Below are positions 55,729-64,000 of a DNA stretch of 64,000 bases, one piece after another; the stretch's first letter is position 1, and every line of letters starts with the position of its first letter. The position numbers and the translations under genes are program-made. This DNA comes from Streptomyces antimycoticus (GTDB lineage: Bacteria; Actinomycetota; Actinomycetes; Streptomycetales; Streptomycetaceae): assembly GCF_005405925.1 (NCBI RefSeq), contig NZ_BJHV01000001.1:5332001-5396000 (forward strand), read 5' to 3'. Under the pieces are notes generated by a model. That model was not told the origin of the DNA and ran no database searches. It saw only the letters and a program-made list of their open reading frames with translations.

Positions 55729-58089
55729 GTGGCCGATGCGGCAGACCTCCGGGGGACAACTTCCGCTCACGCCCGGCGATGGTTGCGGCGCACAGCGGCC
55801 CTGCTCGCCGCGGCGCCGATGCTCGCGGGCCTGACGCAGATTCCGGCGGCACCCGCCGCCCATGCGGAGAGCAAGGCCACCGGCTCACGGTCGGTGGACG
55901 TCTCCATCACCTCGCTGACCCCCACCGCGCCGAAGCAGAGCGACACCCTGACCGTCAGCGGCACCGTCACCAACGACACCAAGAGCACGGTCTCGGGAGC
56001 CCAGGTGGGCCTCCGCGTCGGTCCGACCATGAACGGCCGCAGCGCGATCGACACCGCCGCCCACCGCACCGGCTATACGGAGGGCCTCGACGGCACCGAG
56101 GTGGACGACAAATACGCCAAGAAGATCGGCAAGCTGTCGGCCGGCACCAGCCGTGACTTCTCCCTCTCCATACCGGTGGACCAGTTGCACCTGGGGGAGA
56201 ACGGCGTCTATCAGCTCGGCGTGTCGCTCACCGGTGGCACCTCCAGTCAGCCCTGGCCGCAGGTGCTGGGCATCGAGCGGACTTTCCTGCCCTGGCAGTC
56301 GGGCACGGCCAGGAAGAAGTCCCAGCTCACCTATCTGTGGCCGCTGATCTCCGCCACCCATGTGACCGCGCGCACGGACAACGACGAGGACCGCACCCCG
56401 ATCTTCCGGGACGACCGCCTCGCCAAGGAGCTGGCCCCCGGCGGCCGGCTGCAGCAGATGGTCGCCCTGGGGAAGAACCTCCCCATCACCTGGGTGATCG
56501 ACCCCGACCTGCTCGCCACGGTCGACGCGATGACCAAGAAGTACGAGGTCCAGAACCCCTCGGGCAAGGGCACCACGGCGGGCCGCGGCCAGACCGTCGC
56601 CAAGCAGTGGCTCGACGCCCTGCAGAAGGCCGTGGACGGCAAGCAGGTGGTCGCGCTGCCGTTCGCCGACCCTGACCTCGCCTCGCTCGCCCACCGCGGT
56701 AAGAACGTCACCGGCACCCTCAGCCACCTCCAGGGCGCCACCGAGCTCGCCTCGACCACCGTGGAGACCATCCTCGGGGTGCGGCCGCGCACGGACTTCG
56801 CCTGGCCCGTGGACGGCGCGATCGACTCCTCGATCGTGGACGTCGCCACCTCCGGGGGCGCGCACAACGTCATCGCCCGAAGCGACAGCCTGCGCGAGAC
56901 CGGCGGGCTCTCCTACACCCCCACCGCGGCCCGCCAGATCGGCGGCGGCAATACGGCGGTGGTCGCCGACGCACGGCTGTCGACGGCCTTCACCGGCGAC
57001 ATGTCCAAGGCGGAGAACTCCACCCTCGCCATCCAGACCTTCCTGGCCCAGAGCCAGATGTTCAACCTGCAGGCGCCGGACAAGCAGCGCAGCATCGTGG
57101 TCGCCCCCCAGCGGACGCCCACCACCAGCCAGGCGCAGGCGATGGCGGCGGCCCTGGAGAGCCTCTCCGGGCAGTGGACGCAGCCGCTGAGCCTGGGACA
57201 GGCCGCGAAGGCGAAGCCCGACCCGAGGGCCACCCAGCGGGTGCCGAGCTCCCGCTCGTACCCCCGGTCGCTGCGCGCGCGGGAACTGCCCACCGAGGCG
57301 TTCGACAAGATCCAGGAGACCCAGAAGACCCTGGACAATTTCGAGCCGATTCTTACCGCCAAGTACCGGGTGGTCACTCCCTTCGGGAACGCGATCAGGC
57401 GCGAGATGTCGACCTCATGGCGCAGCGAGGCGCACAACGCGGCCGGCTTCCGGCACGACGTGCAGACCTATCTGTCCGGGCTCACCAAGAAGGTGCGCCT
57501 GGTCCCCAAGACGGACATGACCCTCTCCGGGCGGAGCGCGACCGTCCCGGTGACCCTGCAGAACAACCTGGTGCAGGGTGTCGAGCTGCGGCTCGTCCTC
57601 CGCTCCCAGCAGGGCAACCGACTGGCGATCAGCGACCCTCAGCTGGTCAATGTGGAGGGCGGCCACAGCCAGTCCGTGAAGTTCGGGACCACGGCCAACG
57701 CGAACGGCCCGGTGTGGGTCTCGGCCCAGCTCTACACCCCGGACGGACAGCCTTACGGCCGCGAGATGCTGTTCGAGGTGAATGTCACCGAAATCACGTC
57801 GACCGTGATTCTCGTGATCGCCGGCGGTGTGCTGCTGCTGGTCCTCGCCGGTGTCCGGATCTACGTCCAGCGCAAGCGCGCGGCCGCCAGGAGCGGTGAG
57901 GACGGCGGAGACGGGGAAGACGCCGAGATGGCGCACGGGCAGGATGATGAGGGCGACAGCGAGGCGCCGGAGACCGACCGGCGTGACCCCGCTCACGCCC
58001 TCGTGCCCGAGCAGCCGAGTGACCCGGCGGCGGACACCGGATCGCAAAGCGCTGGCCCGTCCGGCTCGGGTGAGAAAGTGGAGCGTTGA
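55729..58089 (+). CDS. Secreted, C-terminally anchored DUF6049 family protein
   Basis: 786 aa. An N-terminal signal peptide (RRTAALLAAAPMLAGLTQIPAAPAAHA) is followed by a large extracellular region with Ig-like beta domains (VDVSITSLTPTAPKQSDTL, VSGTVTNDTKS). One transmembrane helix near 690-715 (VILVIAGGVLLLVLAGVRIYV) and a charged cytoplasmic tail of about 70 residues end the protein. It precedes murJ, as in other actinobacteria, suggesting a role at the site of peptidoglycan synthesis. Function unproven. GTG 55729 is used. Confidence 0.9.
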   Translation: MADAADLRGTTSAHARRWLRRTAALLAAAPMLAGLTQIPAAPAAHAESKATGSRSVDVSITSLTPTAPKQSDTLTVSGTVTNDTKSTVSGAQVGLRVGPTMNGRSAIDTAAHRTGYTEGLDGTEVDDKYAKKIGKLSAGTSRDFSLSIPVDQLHLGENGVYQLGVSLTGGTSSQPWPQVLGIERTFLPWQSGTARKKSQLTYLWPLISATHVTARTDNDEDRTPIFRDDRLAKELAPGGRLQQMVALGKNLPITWVIDPDLLATVDAMTKKYEVQNPSGKGTTAGRGQTVAKQWLDALQKAVDGKQVVALPFADPDLASLAHRGKNVTGTLSHLQGATELASTTVETILGVRPRTDFAWPVDGAIDSSIVDVATSGGAHNVIARSDSLRETGGLSYTPTAARQIGGGNTAVVADARLSTAFTGDMSKAENSTLAIQTFLAQSQMFNLQAPDKQRSIVVAPQRTPTTSQAQAMAAALESLSGQWTQPLSLGQAAKAKPDPRATQRVPSSRSYPRSLRARELPTEAFDKIQETQKTLDNFEPILTAKYRVVTPFGNAIRREMSTSWRSEAHNAAGFRHDVQTYLSGLTKKVRLVPKTDMTLSGRSATVPVTLQNNLVQGVELRLVLRSQQGNRLAISDPQLVNVEGGHSQSVKFGTTANANGPVWVSAQLYTPDGQPYGREMLFEVNVTEITSTVILVIAGGVLLLVLAGVRIYVQRKRAAARSGEDGGDGEDAEMAHGQDDEGDSEAPETDRRDPAHALVPEQPSDPAADTGSQSAGPSGSGEKVER

Positions 58090-58138
58090 GCAAAGCACGG
58101 GGCCGGTCGGCCGCAGTGGACGATGAGGTGGGGTAGCG

Positions 58139-60514
58139 ATGAACGCGCCGTATGACGGTGATGGCCGAGTGCCACCACCGCCGCAGCCTTCGCCTCACGG
58201 CTCCCACGACCCTTACGGACAGGAACCGCACCAGCGCGATCCGTATCTGGGCGACGCCCACCAGGCCCCGCAGGCCGATCCGCGCCAGTCATACGGCCAG
58301 CAGTACTACGCACCGGATCCGTATCTGGACGATGCGTACGCGACGGGGAGCTTCACGCCCTACCCGTATCCGACTCAGGATCGCTACGCCCACGACCCGC
58401 TGACGGATCCGCTGTACGACCGGCACGCCCCCCACGCACCGCAGCAGGGCGGTTACCAGCAGCAGTACCAACAGCCCCCCACGCCGCAGGGCCCCGACCC
58501 GCGCGCATGGCACTCCGAGGCCGCCCCCGGCCACCAGGGCGCGGCACAGCAGCCGTACAGCGGCGGTCAGCCGGACCCCGGCTATCCGGGGGCCGGCGAT
58601 GGCTACGGCGCGACGCAGCAGCCGCAGCGGGACGCCTTCGCGCATCTCTACCGCGATCAGCAGCCCTATGACCCCCGGGCCGCCCAGGGCCAGGGCCACC
58701 AGCAGGGCCCGGAGAACTACCCGCACGGACAGGCGCCGGCACAGGGGCAGGCATCGGTTCCCGGACCGTCGAGATCCGAGTCCGCCCATGCCGCGGCCGC
58801 CGCTCCCACGGTGGCCGCTCCCGTCGTGACCGCCCCCGCGACCGAGCCCGAGCCGAAGACGCCCTCAGGGGGTAAGGGCCGCGCGTCCAGCGTGCTCCAG
58901 TCCAGCGCGCTGATGGCCGCGGGCACCCTGGTCTCCCGGCTCACCGGCTTCGTCCGGCAGATGGTGGTCCTCGCGGGCCTGGGCGCGGCCACCCTCGGCT
59001 CCACCTATGCCCTCGCGTACACGCTGCCGACGATGGTGTACATCCTCACCATCGGCGGCGGTCTGAACTCGGTCTTCGTCCCGCAACTCGTGCGCGCGAT
59101 GAAGGAGGACGACGACGGCGGCGAGGCGTTCGCCAACCGGCTGCTCACCCTGGTGATGGTGGTGCTCGGCCTCCTGGTCGCGGTGACCGTGTTCGCCGCA
59201 CCGGTGCTGATCCGCGTGATGTCGCCGACCATCGCGGACAACCCCGCGGACAACGAGGTCGCGGTCACTTTCGCCCGCTACTGTCTGCCCACCATCTTCT
59301 TCATGGGCATTCACGTGGTGGTCGGCCAAATCCTCAATGCCCGGGGCCGGTTCGGGGCGATGATGTGGACCCCCGTCCTGAACAACATCGTCATAATCTT
59401 CACCTTCGGCCTGTTCATCTGGGTGTTCGGCTCCGCCGGCGGCTCCAAGATGGACACCACGACCATCACCGCCGAAGGCATCCGGCTGCTGGGCATGGGC
59501 ACCCTTCTGGGGCTCGTCGTCCAGTCCCTGGCGATGTTCCCGTACCTGCGGGCCACCGGCTTCCGCTTCCGGCCACGCTTCGACTGGCGCGGCCACGGCC
59601 TCGGTAAGGCCGCCAAACTGGCCAAGTGGACGGTGCTGTTCGTCCTCGCCAACCAGGCGGGCGTACTGGTCGTGACCCAGCTCTCCACCGCGGCCGGTTC
59701 CGAGGCCGAGAACCAGAACGCGCCGGGCATGAGCTTCGTCGGCTACTCCAGCGCTCAGCTCATCTGGGGCATGCCACAGGCGATCATCACCGTCTCCGTC
59801 ATGGCCTCGCTGCTGCCCCGGATCTCCCGGGCGGCCCACGACGGGGACGCCGGAGCGGTCCGCGACGACATCTCGCAGGGTCTGCGCACCTCCGCCGTCG
59901 CCATCGTCCCGCTCGCCTTCGGCTTCATCGCCCTGGGCATCCCCATGTGCACGCTGCTGTTCGGGGCCTCCGGCACCGACGCGGCCGTCTCCATGGGCTA
60001 CATCCTCATGGCGTTCAGCCTCGGCCTGATCCCCTTCTCCGTGCAGTACGTCGTCCTCCGCGGCTTCTACGCCTACGAGGACACCCGCACCCCCTTCTAC
60101 AACACGGTGATCATCGCCGCCGTCAACGCCGCCGGCTCCGCGCTCGCCTATGTCGTGCTCCCCGCCCGCTGGGCCGTCGCCGGTATGGCGGCCGCCTACG
60201 GCCTGGCCTACGCCATCGGCGTGGGCGTGGCCTGGAAGCGGCTGCGCAAGCGGCTGGGCGGCGATCTGGACGGCCCCCGCGTCATCCGCACCTACACCCG
60301 CCTCACGGGCGCCAGCATCCCCGCCGCCCTCCTGGGCGGCGGCTCGGCGTACACCATCATGCAGACCCTCGGAATGGGCATCGCCGGCTCTGTAGCGGGT
60401 TTGCTGGGCGGCGGTCTCGTTCTTATCGCGGTCTTCTACATTGCTGCCAAACGGATGCGCGTTGAGGAGCTGACGGCCATGGTCGGTATGGTGCGCGGAC
60501 GACTCGGACGCTGA
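58139..60514 (+). CDS. murJ: MurJ (MviN) lipid II flippase with long N-terminal tail
   Basis: 791 aa. The first 235 residues are Pro/Gln/Tyr-rich and cytoplasmic, probably disordered, with GYG and YQQQYQ patches. About 14 transmembrane helices follow (LMAAGTLVSRLTGFVRQMVV at the start). It moves lipid II to the outside. GTGGGGTAGCG precedes the ATG. The gene lies 49 bases after the DUF6049 gene and is followed by the pseudokinase gene. Confidence 0.95.
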   Translation: MNAPYDGDGRVPPPPQPSPHGSHDPYGQEPHQRDPYLGDAHQAPQADPRQSYGQQYYAPDPYLDDAYATGSFTPYPYPTQDRYAHDPLTDPLYDRHAPHAPQQGGYQQQYQQPPTPQGPDPRAWHSEAAPGHQGAAQQPYSGGQPDPGYPGAGDGYGATQQPQRDAFAHLYRDQQPYDPRAAQGQGHQQGPENYPHGQAPAQGQASVPGPSRSESAHAAAAAPTVAAPVVTAPATEPEPKTPSGGKGRASSVLQSSALMAAGTLVSRLTGFVRQMVVLAGLGAATLGSTYALAYTLPTMVYILTIGGGLNSVFVPQLVRAMKEDDDGGEAFANRLLTLVMVVLGLLVAVTVFAAPVLIRVMSPTIADNPADNEVAVTFARYCLPTIFFMGIHVVVGQILNARGRFGAMMWTPVLNNIVIIFTFGLFIWVFGSAGGSKMDTTTITAEGIRLLGMGTLLGLVVQSLAMFPYLRATGFRFRPRFDWRGHGLGKAAKLAKWTVLFVLANQAGVLVVTQLSTAAGSEAENQNAPGMSFVGYSSAQLIWGMPQAIITVSVMASLLPRISRAAHDGDAGAVRDDISQGLRTSAVAIVPLAFGFIALGIPMCTLLFGASGTDAAVSMGYILMAFSLGLIPFSVQYVVLRGFYAYEDTRTPFYNTVIIAAVNAAGSALAYVVLPARWAVAGMAAAYGLAYAIGVGVAWKRLRKRLGGDLDGPRVIRTYTRLTGASIPAALLGGGSAYTIMQTLGMGIAGSVAGLLGGGLVLIAVFYIAAKRMRVEELTAMVGMVRGRLGR

Positions 60515-60624
60515 TCATTGAGCACAACCATCGTCCGCCACCGTGTGTCGTGCATAGCGGCGGACTGTGGGCACAATTGTCTTGGCTCGGAGTAGGCGCA
60601 ACGGATGGGGAGGCAGGAACGACG

Positions 60625-62340
60625 GTGGCGGAACGGAGCACGGCTGCCGTCGACGTGGCCGACAGCGGTGGAGAGGAGCCGCTGACCGCCGAGGCGGGCA
60701 AGGCCACGGCCGACGGGGCGGGGACGAAAGAGAAGGTCGGTAAGGGGACGGAGGACGCGGTCACCGAAGAAGTGGGCGCCGCGGCCGAAGCGAGCCCCCT
60801 GGAGCTGCACAGCGGTCATAAGTTGGCCAGACGTTACCGTCTGGAGGAGTGCGTCACCCGTCTGGACGGATTCAGCAGTTGGCGTGCCGTGGACGAAAAG
60901 CTGCGGCGTGCCGTCGGTGTGCATGTCCTGCCCGCCGACCATCCGCGCGCCAGGCCTGTGCTCGCCGCGGCCCGTTCGGCGGCCCTGCTGGGCGACCCCC
61001 GCTTCGTCCAGGTCCTCGACGCCGTCGAGGAGAACGATCTCGTCTATGTCGTCCATGAGTGGCTTCCCGACGCCACCGAACTCACCGCCGTGCTGGCCGC
61101 CGGGCCGCTTGAGCCGCACGACGCGTACCAACTGGTCAGCCAGGTCTCCCAGGCCATGGCCGCCGCCCACCGCGAGGGCCTGGCCCATCTGCGGCTGAAC
61201 CCCGGGTCCGTGCTGCGCACCGAGTCCGGCCAGTACCGCATCCGGGGACTCGCCGTCATGGCCGCCCTGCGCGGTATCAGCGTCGACCACCCGCAGCGCA
61301 CCGACACCGAGGCGATCGGCGCGCTGCTGTACGCGGGGCTCACTCAGCGCTGGCCGTACGACACCGACGCCTACGGCCTCTCCGGGCTGCCCAAGGGTGT
61401 GGGCCTGATCGCACCCGACCAGGTCCGCGCGGGAGTGCACCGCGGTCTGTCCGAGCTCGCGATGCGCGCACTGGTCAACGACGGGGCCACCGCCTCCCGT
61501 CAGGACCAGCCCTGCACCACCCCCGAGGAGTTGGCCAAGGCCGTCGCGGCCATGCCGCGCATCCGGCCGCCCGAGCCCGCCTACACCCCTTCGCCGGCGT
61601 ATTCGCGCACGACGTACCAGCAGGGCGTGTACGGCCAGCCTCCGAACCGTGGCGGCGCCGCGCACACGGCCCGCCCGGCCGCTCCCGTGCCGCCTCCGCC
61701 GCCGCTGCAGAGCCGTACGGGCAAGGCCCTCAAGTGGACCGTCTCCGCCCTTCTGATCGCCGCCCTCGGCCTCGGCAGCTGGCAGCTCGCGGACACCCTC
61801 CTCAAGGAGGAGAACAAGGCCGACCCGGGCAAGTCCACCAGCGAGAAGGACGACGGCAAGGGCGAGCGGCTCGTGGGCAAGCCGCTCGACATCGAAAGCG
61901 CCACGGAGTTCTCCCCGTTGAGTCCGCCCTTCGCCGCTGACAAGGTCGATGGAGCCGTGGACGGCGACGCGGACACCGCCTGGGTGACCAAGGAGTTCTG
62001 GAACTACCCGAACTTCGGTAATCTGCCCCAACGCAAGCAGGGCAGCGGAATCGTCGTCGACCTCGGCAGCGCCAAAAGCGTCGCGAGTATCGACATCGAC
62101 TTCTACCGCGTCGGCCAGAAGGTGGAAGTTCTCGCTGCGGACCCCTCCGCCTCCAACCCCACCTCACTCAGCGACTTCTCCCAGCACCTCACCGACCTGA
62201 AGATCGCCGGGAAGAAGCTGACGACCGTTCTCGACAAGCCAGTACGGACGCGTTTCGTCCTGGTTCACATCACCGAGCTTCCGGCCAGCACCACTGATCG
62301 CTACCGTGGCGGCATCTCGGAGATCAAGGTCAAGGGCTGA
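60625..62340 (+). CDS. Membrane pseudokinase with extracellular discoidin-like domain
   Basis: 571 aa. Residues about 65-310 resemble a serine/threonine kinase, but the HRD motif reads HLRLNPGSV (no catalytic Asp) and there is no DFG, so it should be inactive. A Pro-rich linker, one transmembrane helix (about 375-400, LKWTVSALLIAALGLGSWQLA) and an outer domain (DGDADTAWVTKEFW ... VHITELPASTTDRYRGGISEIKVKG) like the F5/8 or discoidin type follow. In M. tuberculosis MviN the same pseudokinase, helix and outside domain are fused to the flippase and bind FhaA. GTG 60625 is used. Confidence 0.9.
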   Translation: MAERSTAAVDVADSGGEEPLTAEAGKATADGAGTKEKVGKGTEDAVTEEVGAAAEASPLELHSGHKLARRYRLEECVTRLDGFSSWRAVDEKLRRAVGVHVLPADHPRARPVLAAARSAALLGDPRFVQVLDAVEENDLVYVVHEWLPDATELTAVLAAGPLEPHDAYQLVSQVSQAMAAAHREGLAHLRLNPGSVLRTESGQYRIRGLAVMAALRGISVDHPQRTDTEAIGALLYAGLTQRWPYDTDAYGLSGLPKGVGLIAPDQVRAGVHRGLSELAMRALVNDGATASRQDQPCTTPEELAKAVAAMPRIRPPEPAYTPSPAYSRTTYQQGVYGQPPNRGGAAHTARPAAPVPPPPPLQSRTGKALKWTVSALLIAALGLGSWQLADTLLKEENKADPGKSTSEKDDGKGERLVGKPLDIESATEFSPLSPPFAADKVDGAVDGDADTAWVTKEFWNYPNFGNLPQRKQGSGIVVDLGSAKSVASIDIDFYRVGQKVEVLAADPSASNPTSLSDFSQHLTDLKIAGKKLTTVLDKPVRTRFVLVHITELPASTTDRYRGGISEIKVKG

Positions 62341-62376
62341 CCCTCTACGGTCGGCCGAGAGGGGAGGGGCTCAACG

Positions 62377-63066
62377 TTGGACGACGCCACCATCGGCGGG
62401 GCGAGCGACGGCGAGCTCCTTGCCCGGCACGTCGACGGCGACCCGGACGCCTTCAGCGAAATAGTGCGGCGCCACCGCGACAGACTCTGGGCGGTGGCGC
62501 TGCGCACCCTCGGCGACCGTGAGGAAGCGGCCGACGCGGTCCAGGACGCGCTCGTCTCCGCCTACCGCGCCGCCCATACCTTCCGGGGCCAGTCCGCCGT
62601 GACGACCTGGCTGCATCGGATCACGGTCAACGCCTGTCTGGACCGGGCCCGTAAGGCCGCCTCCCGTCGCACCTCCCCCGTGGACGACACCGAGCGGCTC
62701 GAGCAACTTCTGGAGCCCCATGAATCAGCCGCCGCTCCCGCCGAGCGTGGTGATCTCCACCGCGAACTGCTCCGGGCGCTGCGCACCCTCCCTCCCGAGC
62801 AGCGCGCGGCTCTGGTGCTGGTCGACATGCAGGGCTATCCCGTCGCGGAGGCGGCGAAGGTCCTGGACGTTCCGACCGGCACCGTGAAGAGCCGCTGCGC
62901 CCGGGGCCGCGCACGACTGCTGCCGCTGCTCTCACATCTCCACCCCAGCGGGAGGGGTAGCTCACCCTCGGGCGTGGGAAGGAACCGGACGCAGGGGACG
63001 TCCGTCCCACCGACGGCAGGACCGAACGACACAGATGCCGTGAAGGGCGGAGGTGGGCGAGCGTGA
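62377..63066 (+). CDS. sigM: ECF RNA polymerase sigma factor SigM
   Basis: 229 aa. Sigma region 2 (GELLARHVDGDPDAFSEIVRRHRDRLWAVALRTLGDREEAADAVQDALVSAYR), then region 4 (LPPEQRAALVLVDMQGYPVAEAAKVLDVPTGTVKSRCARGRARL). The last 40 residues are a flexible tail. TTG start with GGGAGGGG upstream. Its stop overlaps the anti-sigma start (GTGA), as in S. coelicolor sigM-rsmA. Confidence 0.95.
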   Translation: MDDATIGGASDGELLARHVDGDPDAFSEIVRRHRDRLWAVALRTLGDREEAADAVQDALVSAYRAAHTFRGQSAVTTWLHRITVNACLDRARKAASRRTSPVDDTERLEQLLEPHESAAAPAERGDLHRELLRALRTLPPEQRAALVLVDMQGYPVAEAAKVLDVPTGTVKSRCARGRARLLPLLSHLHPSGRGSSPSGVGRNRTQGTSVPPTAGPNDTDAVKGGGGRA

Positions 63067-64000
63067 CATCCTCGACGGACACGGACGAGCACCCTGAAGT
63101 CGCGGAGATCTCCGCACTCACCGAGGGTCTGCTCTCTCCGTCCCGCGCCGTCGATGTGCGCACTCACCTCGCGAGCTGCGTGCTGTGCGCGGACGTATCG
63201 ACGTCACTGGAAGAGATCCGCTCCCTGCTCGGGACCCTACCGGGGCCGGTGCGGATGCCCGCCGATATCGCGGGCCGTATCGACGCGGCGCTGGCCGCCG
63301 AAGCGCTTCTCGACGCGACCGCCCCCGAGGCGGTGGCCGATGTTTCACGTGAAACTCCGGATCCGGATCCGGCACCGACACCGGTTTCACGTGAAACCGT
63401 CGACGGCGCCCCCGCCTCCGACACCGTGAAGCCCCTGTCCAAGTCCTCCACCGCTACGGACCGGCCCGCTGGGCGCCCGCGTGGCGCCACCGGACCGGGA
63501 CGAGGGTCCACCGGACCCGGCGCCCGTCCGGGCCGCTCCCGCCGCTGGCCCAAGGTCGTCCTCGGCGGCGCATGTGCCGCGGCGGTGATCGGCATCGGCT
63601 CCTTCTTCATCCAGGGCGGCTCCTCGGGTGATCACGGCGACCCCGGCACCCAGGCCCAAGCCAGCCAGAGCTCCGGGAAGTCCACCCTCTCCTCTGGCAC
63701 GCTCAAGGACCGTGTGCACGAGCTGCTCGCCGACCGGAAGTCCACCGCGTCGAACGGGGTCACCGGGCAGGGCAACTCACCCGATGTGCCGCTGCGCGCC
63801 GACGACGACCCGAACGTGCCGTCCTGTGTACAGAGCGGCACCGGCCGCAAGGAGCCGGCACTCGCGGCGCAGCAGGACACCTACGACGGCCAGACCGCCT
63901 ATATCGTCGTCCTCCCGCACCCCTCCGACAGCTCGCTCGTCGATGCCTTTGTGATCGACGCGTCCTGCGTCTCGGCGTCTCCGTCGTCTCCCGGGGAGCT
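63063..64000 (+). CDS. rsmA: Anti-sigma factor RsmA (3' end outside window)
   Basis: About 312 residues visible. N-terminal ZAS-type domain with HLASCVLC (HX3CX2C); in S. coelicolor RsmA is reported to carry a 2Fe-2S cluster and to bind SigM. One transmembrane helix at about 164-182 (VVLGGACAAAVIGIGSFFI), then an external region. The linker before the helix is Pro/Ser-rich and contains VSRET twice, both encoded by parS sites. It overlaps sigM by GTGA. Confidence 0.93.
   Translation, partial: MTSSTDTDEHPEVAEISALTEGLLSPSRAVDVRTHLASCVLCADVSTSLEEIRSLLGTLPGPVRMPADIAGRIDAALAAEALLDATAPEAVADVSRETPDPDPAPTPVSRETVDGAPASDTVKPLSKSSTATDRPAGRPRGATGPGRGSTGPGARPGRSRRWPKVVLGGACAAAVIGIGSFFIQGGSSGDHGDPGTQAQASQSSGKSTLSSGTLKDRVHELLADRKSTASNGVTGQGNSPDVPLRADDDPNVPSCVQSGTGRKEPALAAQQDTYDGQTAYIVVLPHPSDSSLVDAFVIDASCVSASPSSPGE
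63342..63355. promoter_or_regulatory. parS site inside rsmA
   Basis: Perfect GTTTCACGTGAAAC read as VSRET in frame. Confidence 0.95.
63384..63397. promoter_or_regulatory. parS site inside rsmA, second copy
   Basis: Perfect GTTTCACGTGAAAC, 42 bases after the first, again read as VSRET. Confidence 0.95.

Overview
This window is high-G+C actinobacterial DNA and almost certainly comes from the conserved core of a Streptomyces chromosome, close to the replication origin. The evidence is the coding style (long ORFs with G/C in the third codon position, GTG/TTG starts), Streptomyces-specific genes (ssgA, the ptpA phosphatase, DUF5326 and DUF6049 proteins), and a gene order that, as I recall it, runs parallel to S. 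coelicolor from cydABCD down to sigM-rsmA. Seven perfect ParB sites (parS, GTTTCACGTGAAAC) are scattered across the 64 kb, as expected near oriC. No rRNA, tRNA or CRISPR array was recognised.

Layout. 1-4.1 kb: cytochrome bd oxidase operon cydA-cydB-cydD (cydD cut by the window edge) on the minus strand behind a Rex-type operator. 4.2-10.7 kb: HisC-family aminotransferase, LacI regulator, calcineurin-like phosphatase, a membrane protein and a Tat-exported class C penicillin-binding-type hydrolase. 10.8-16.4 kb: thiC under a TPP riboswitch, a His-rich YibE/F membrane protein, ssgA (without the adjacent ssgR found in S. coelicolor), small membrane and cupin proteins. 16.4-30.8 kb: ptpA coupled to a Cys/Met-metabolism PLP enzyme, LysR, NUDIX, a PNPOx-like protein with a long Pro/Ala repeat tail paired with a globin-reductase, HAD phosphatase, MarR, GNAT, two secreted or serine hydrolases, and a MerR-thioredoxin-peptide deformylase group.

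30.8-37.9 kb is the accessory part: a methyltransferase, a divergent TetR/TetX-like flavin monooxygenase pair, then a mosaic of an Arg-rich ORF, an inverted broken copy of a short-chain dehydrogenase 3' end, an intact SDR, an aldo/keto reductase with less GC-biased codons, an internally deleted ISL3-type insertion sequence with both inverted repeats, and an XRE/MmyB-type regulator.

37.9-43.1 kb returns to core replication and translation genes: dnaB with a cluster of DnaA boxes upstream, a MATE exporter broken by a one-base frameshift, then rpsF-ssb-rpsR-rplI. 43.3-64 kb is largely cell-envelope biology: FemX and an alanine-racemase-like enzyme, a GT87 mannosyltransferase-type protein, a class A PBP, PadR, inositol-phosphate synthase (ino1), an MFS transporter, CCA-adding enzyme, a secreted DUF6049 protein, MurJ flippase, a pseudokinase with an extracellular discoidin-like domain, and sigM with its anti-sigma factor rsmA (truncated by the window end). 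MurJ and the pseudokinase together look like a two-gene version of the single mycobacterial MviN protein.

I see no clear wholly new system. The strongest leads are the decayed ISL3/SDR/MmyB island, the DnaA-box cluster next to dnaB, the parS sites built into coding sequences, the MATE frameshift, short duplications of gene 3' ends, and the PNPOx/globin pair with proline-rich tails.
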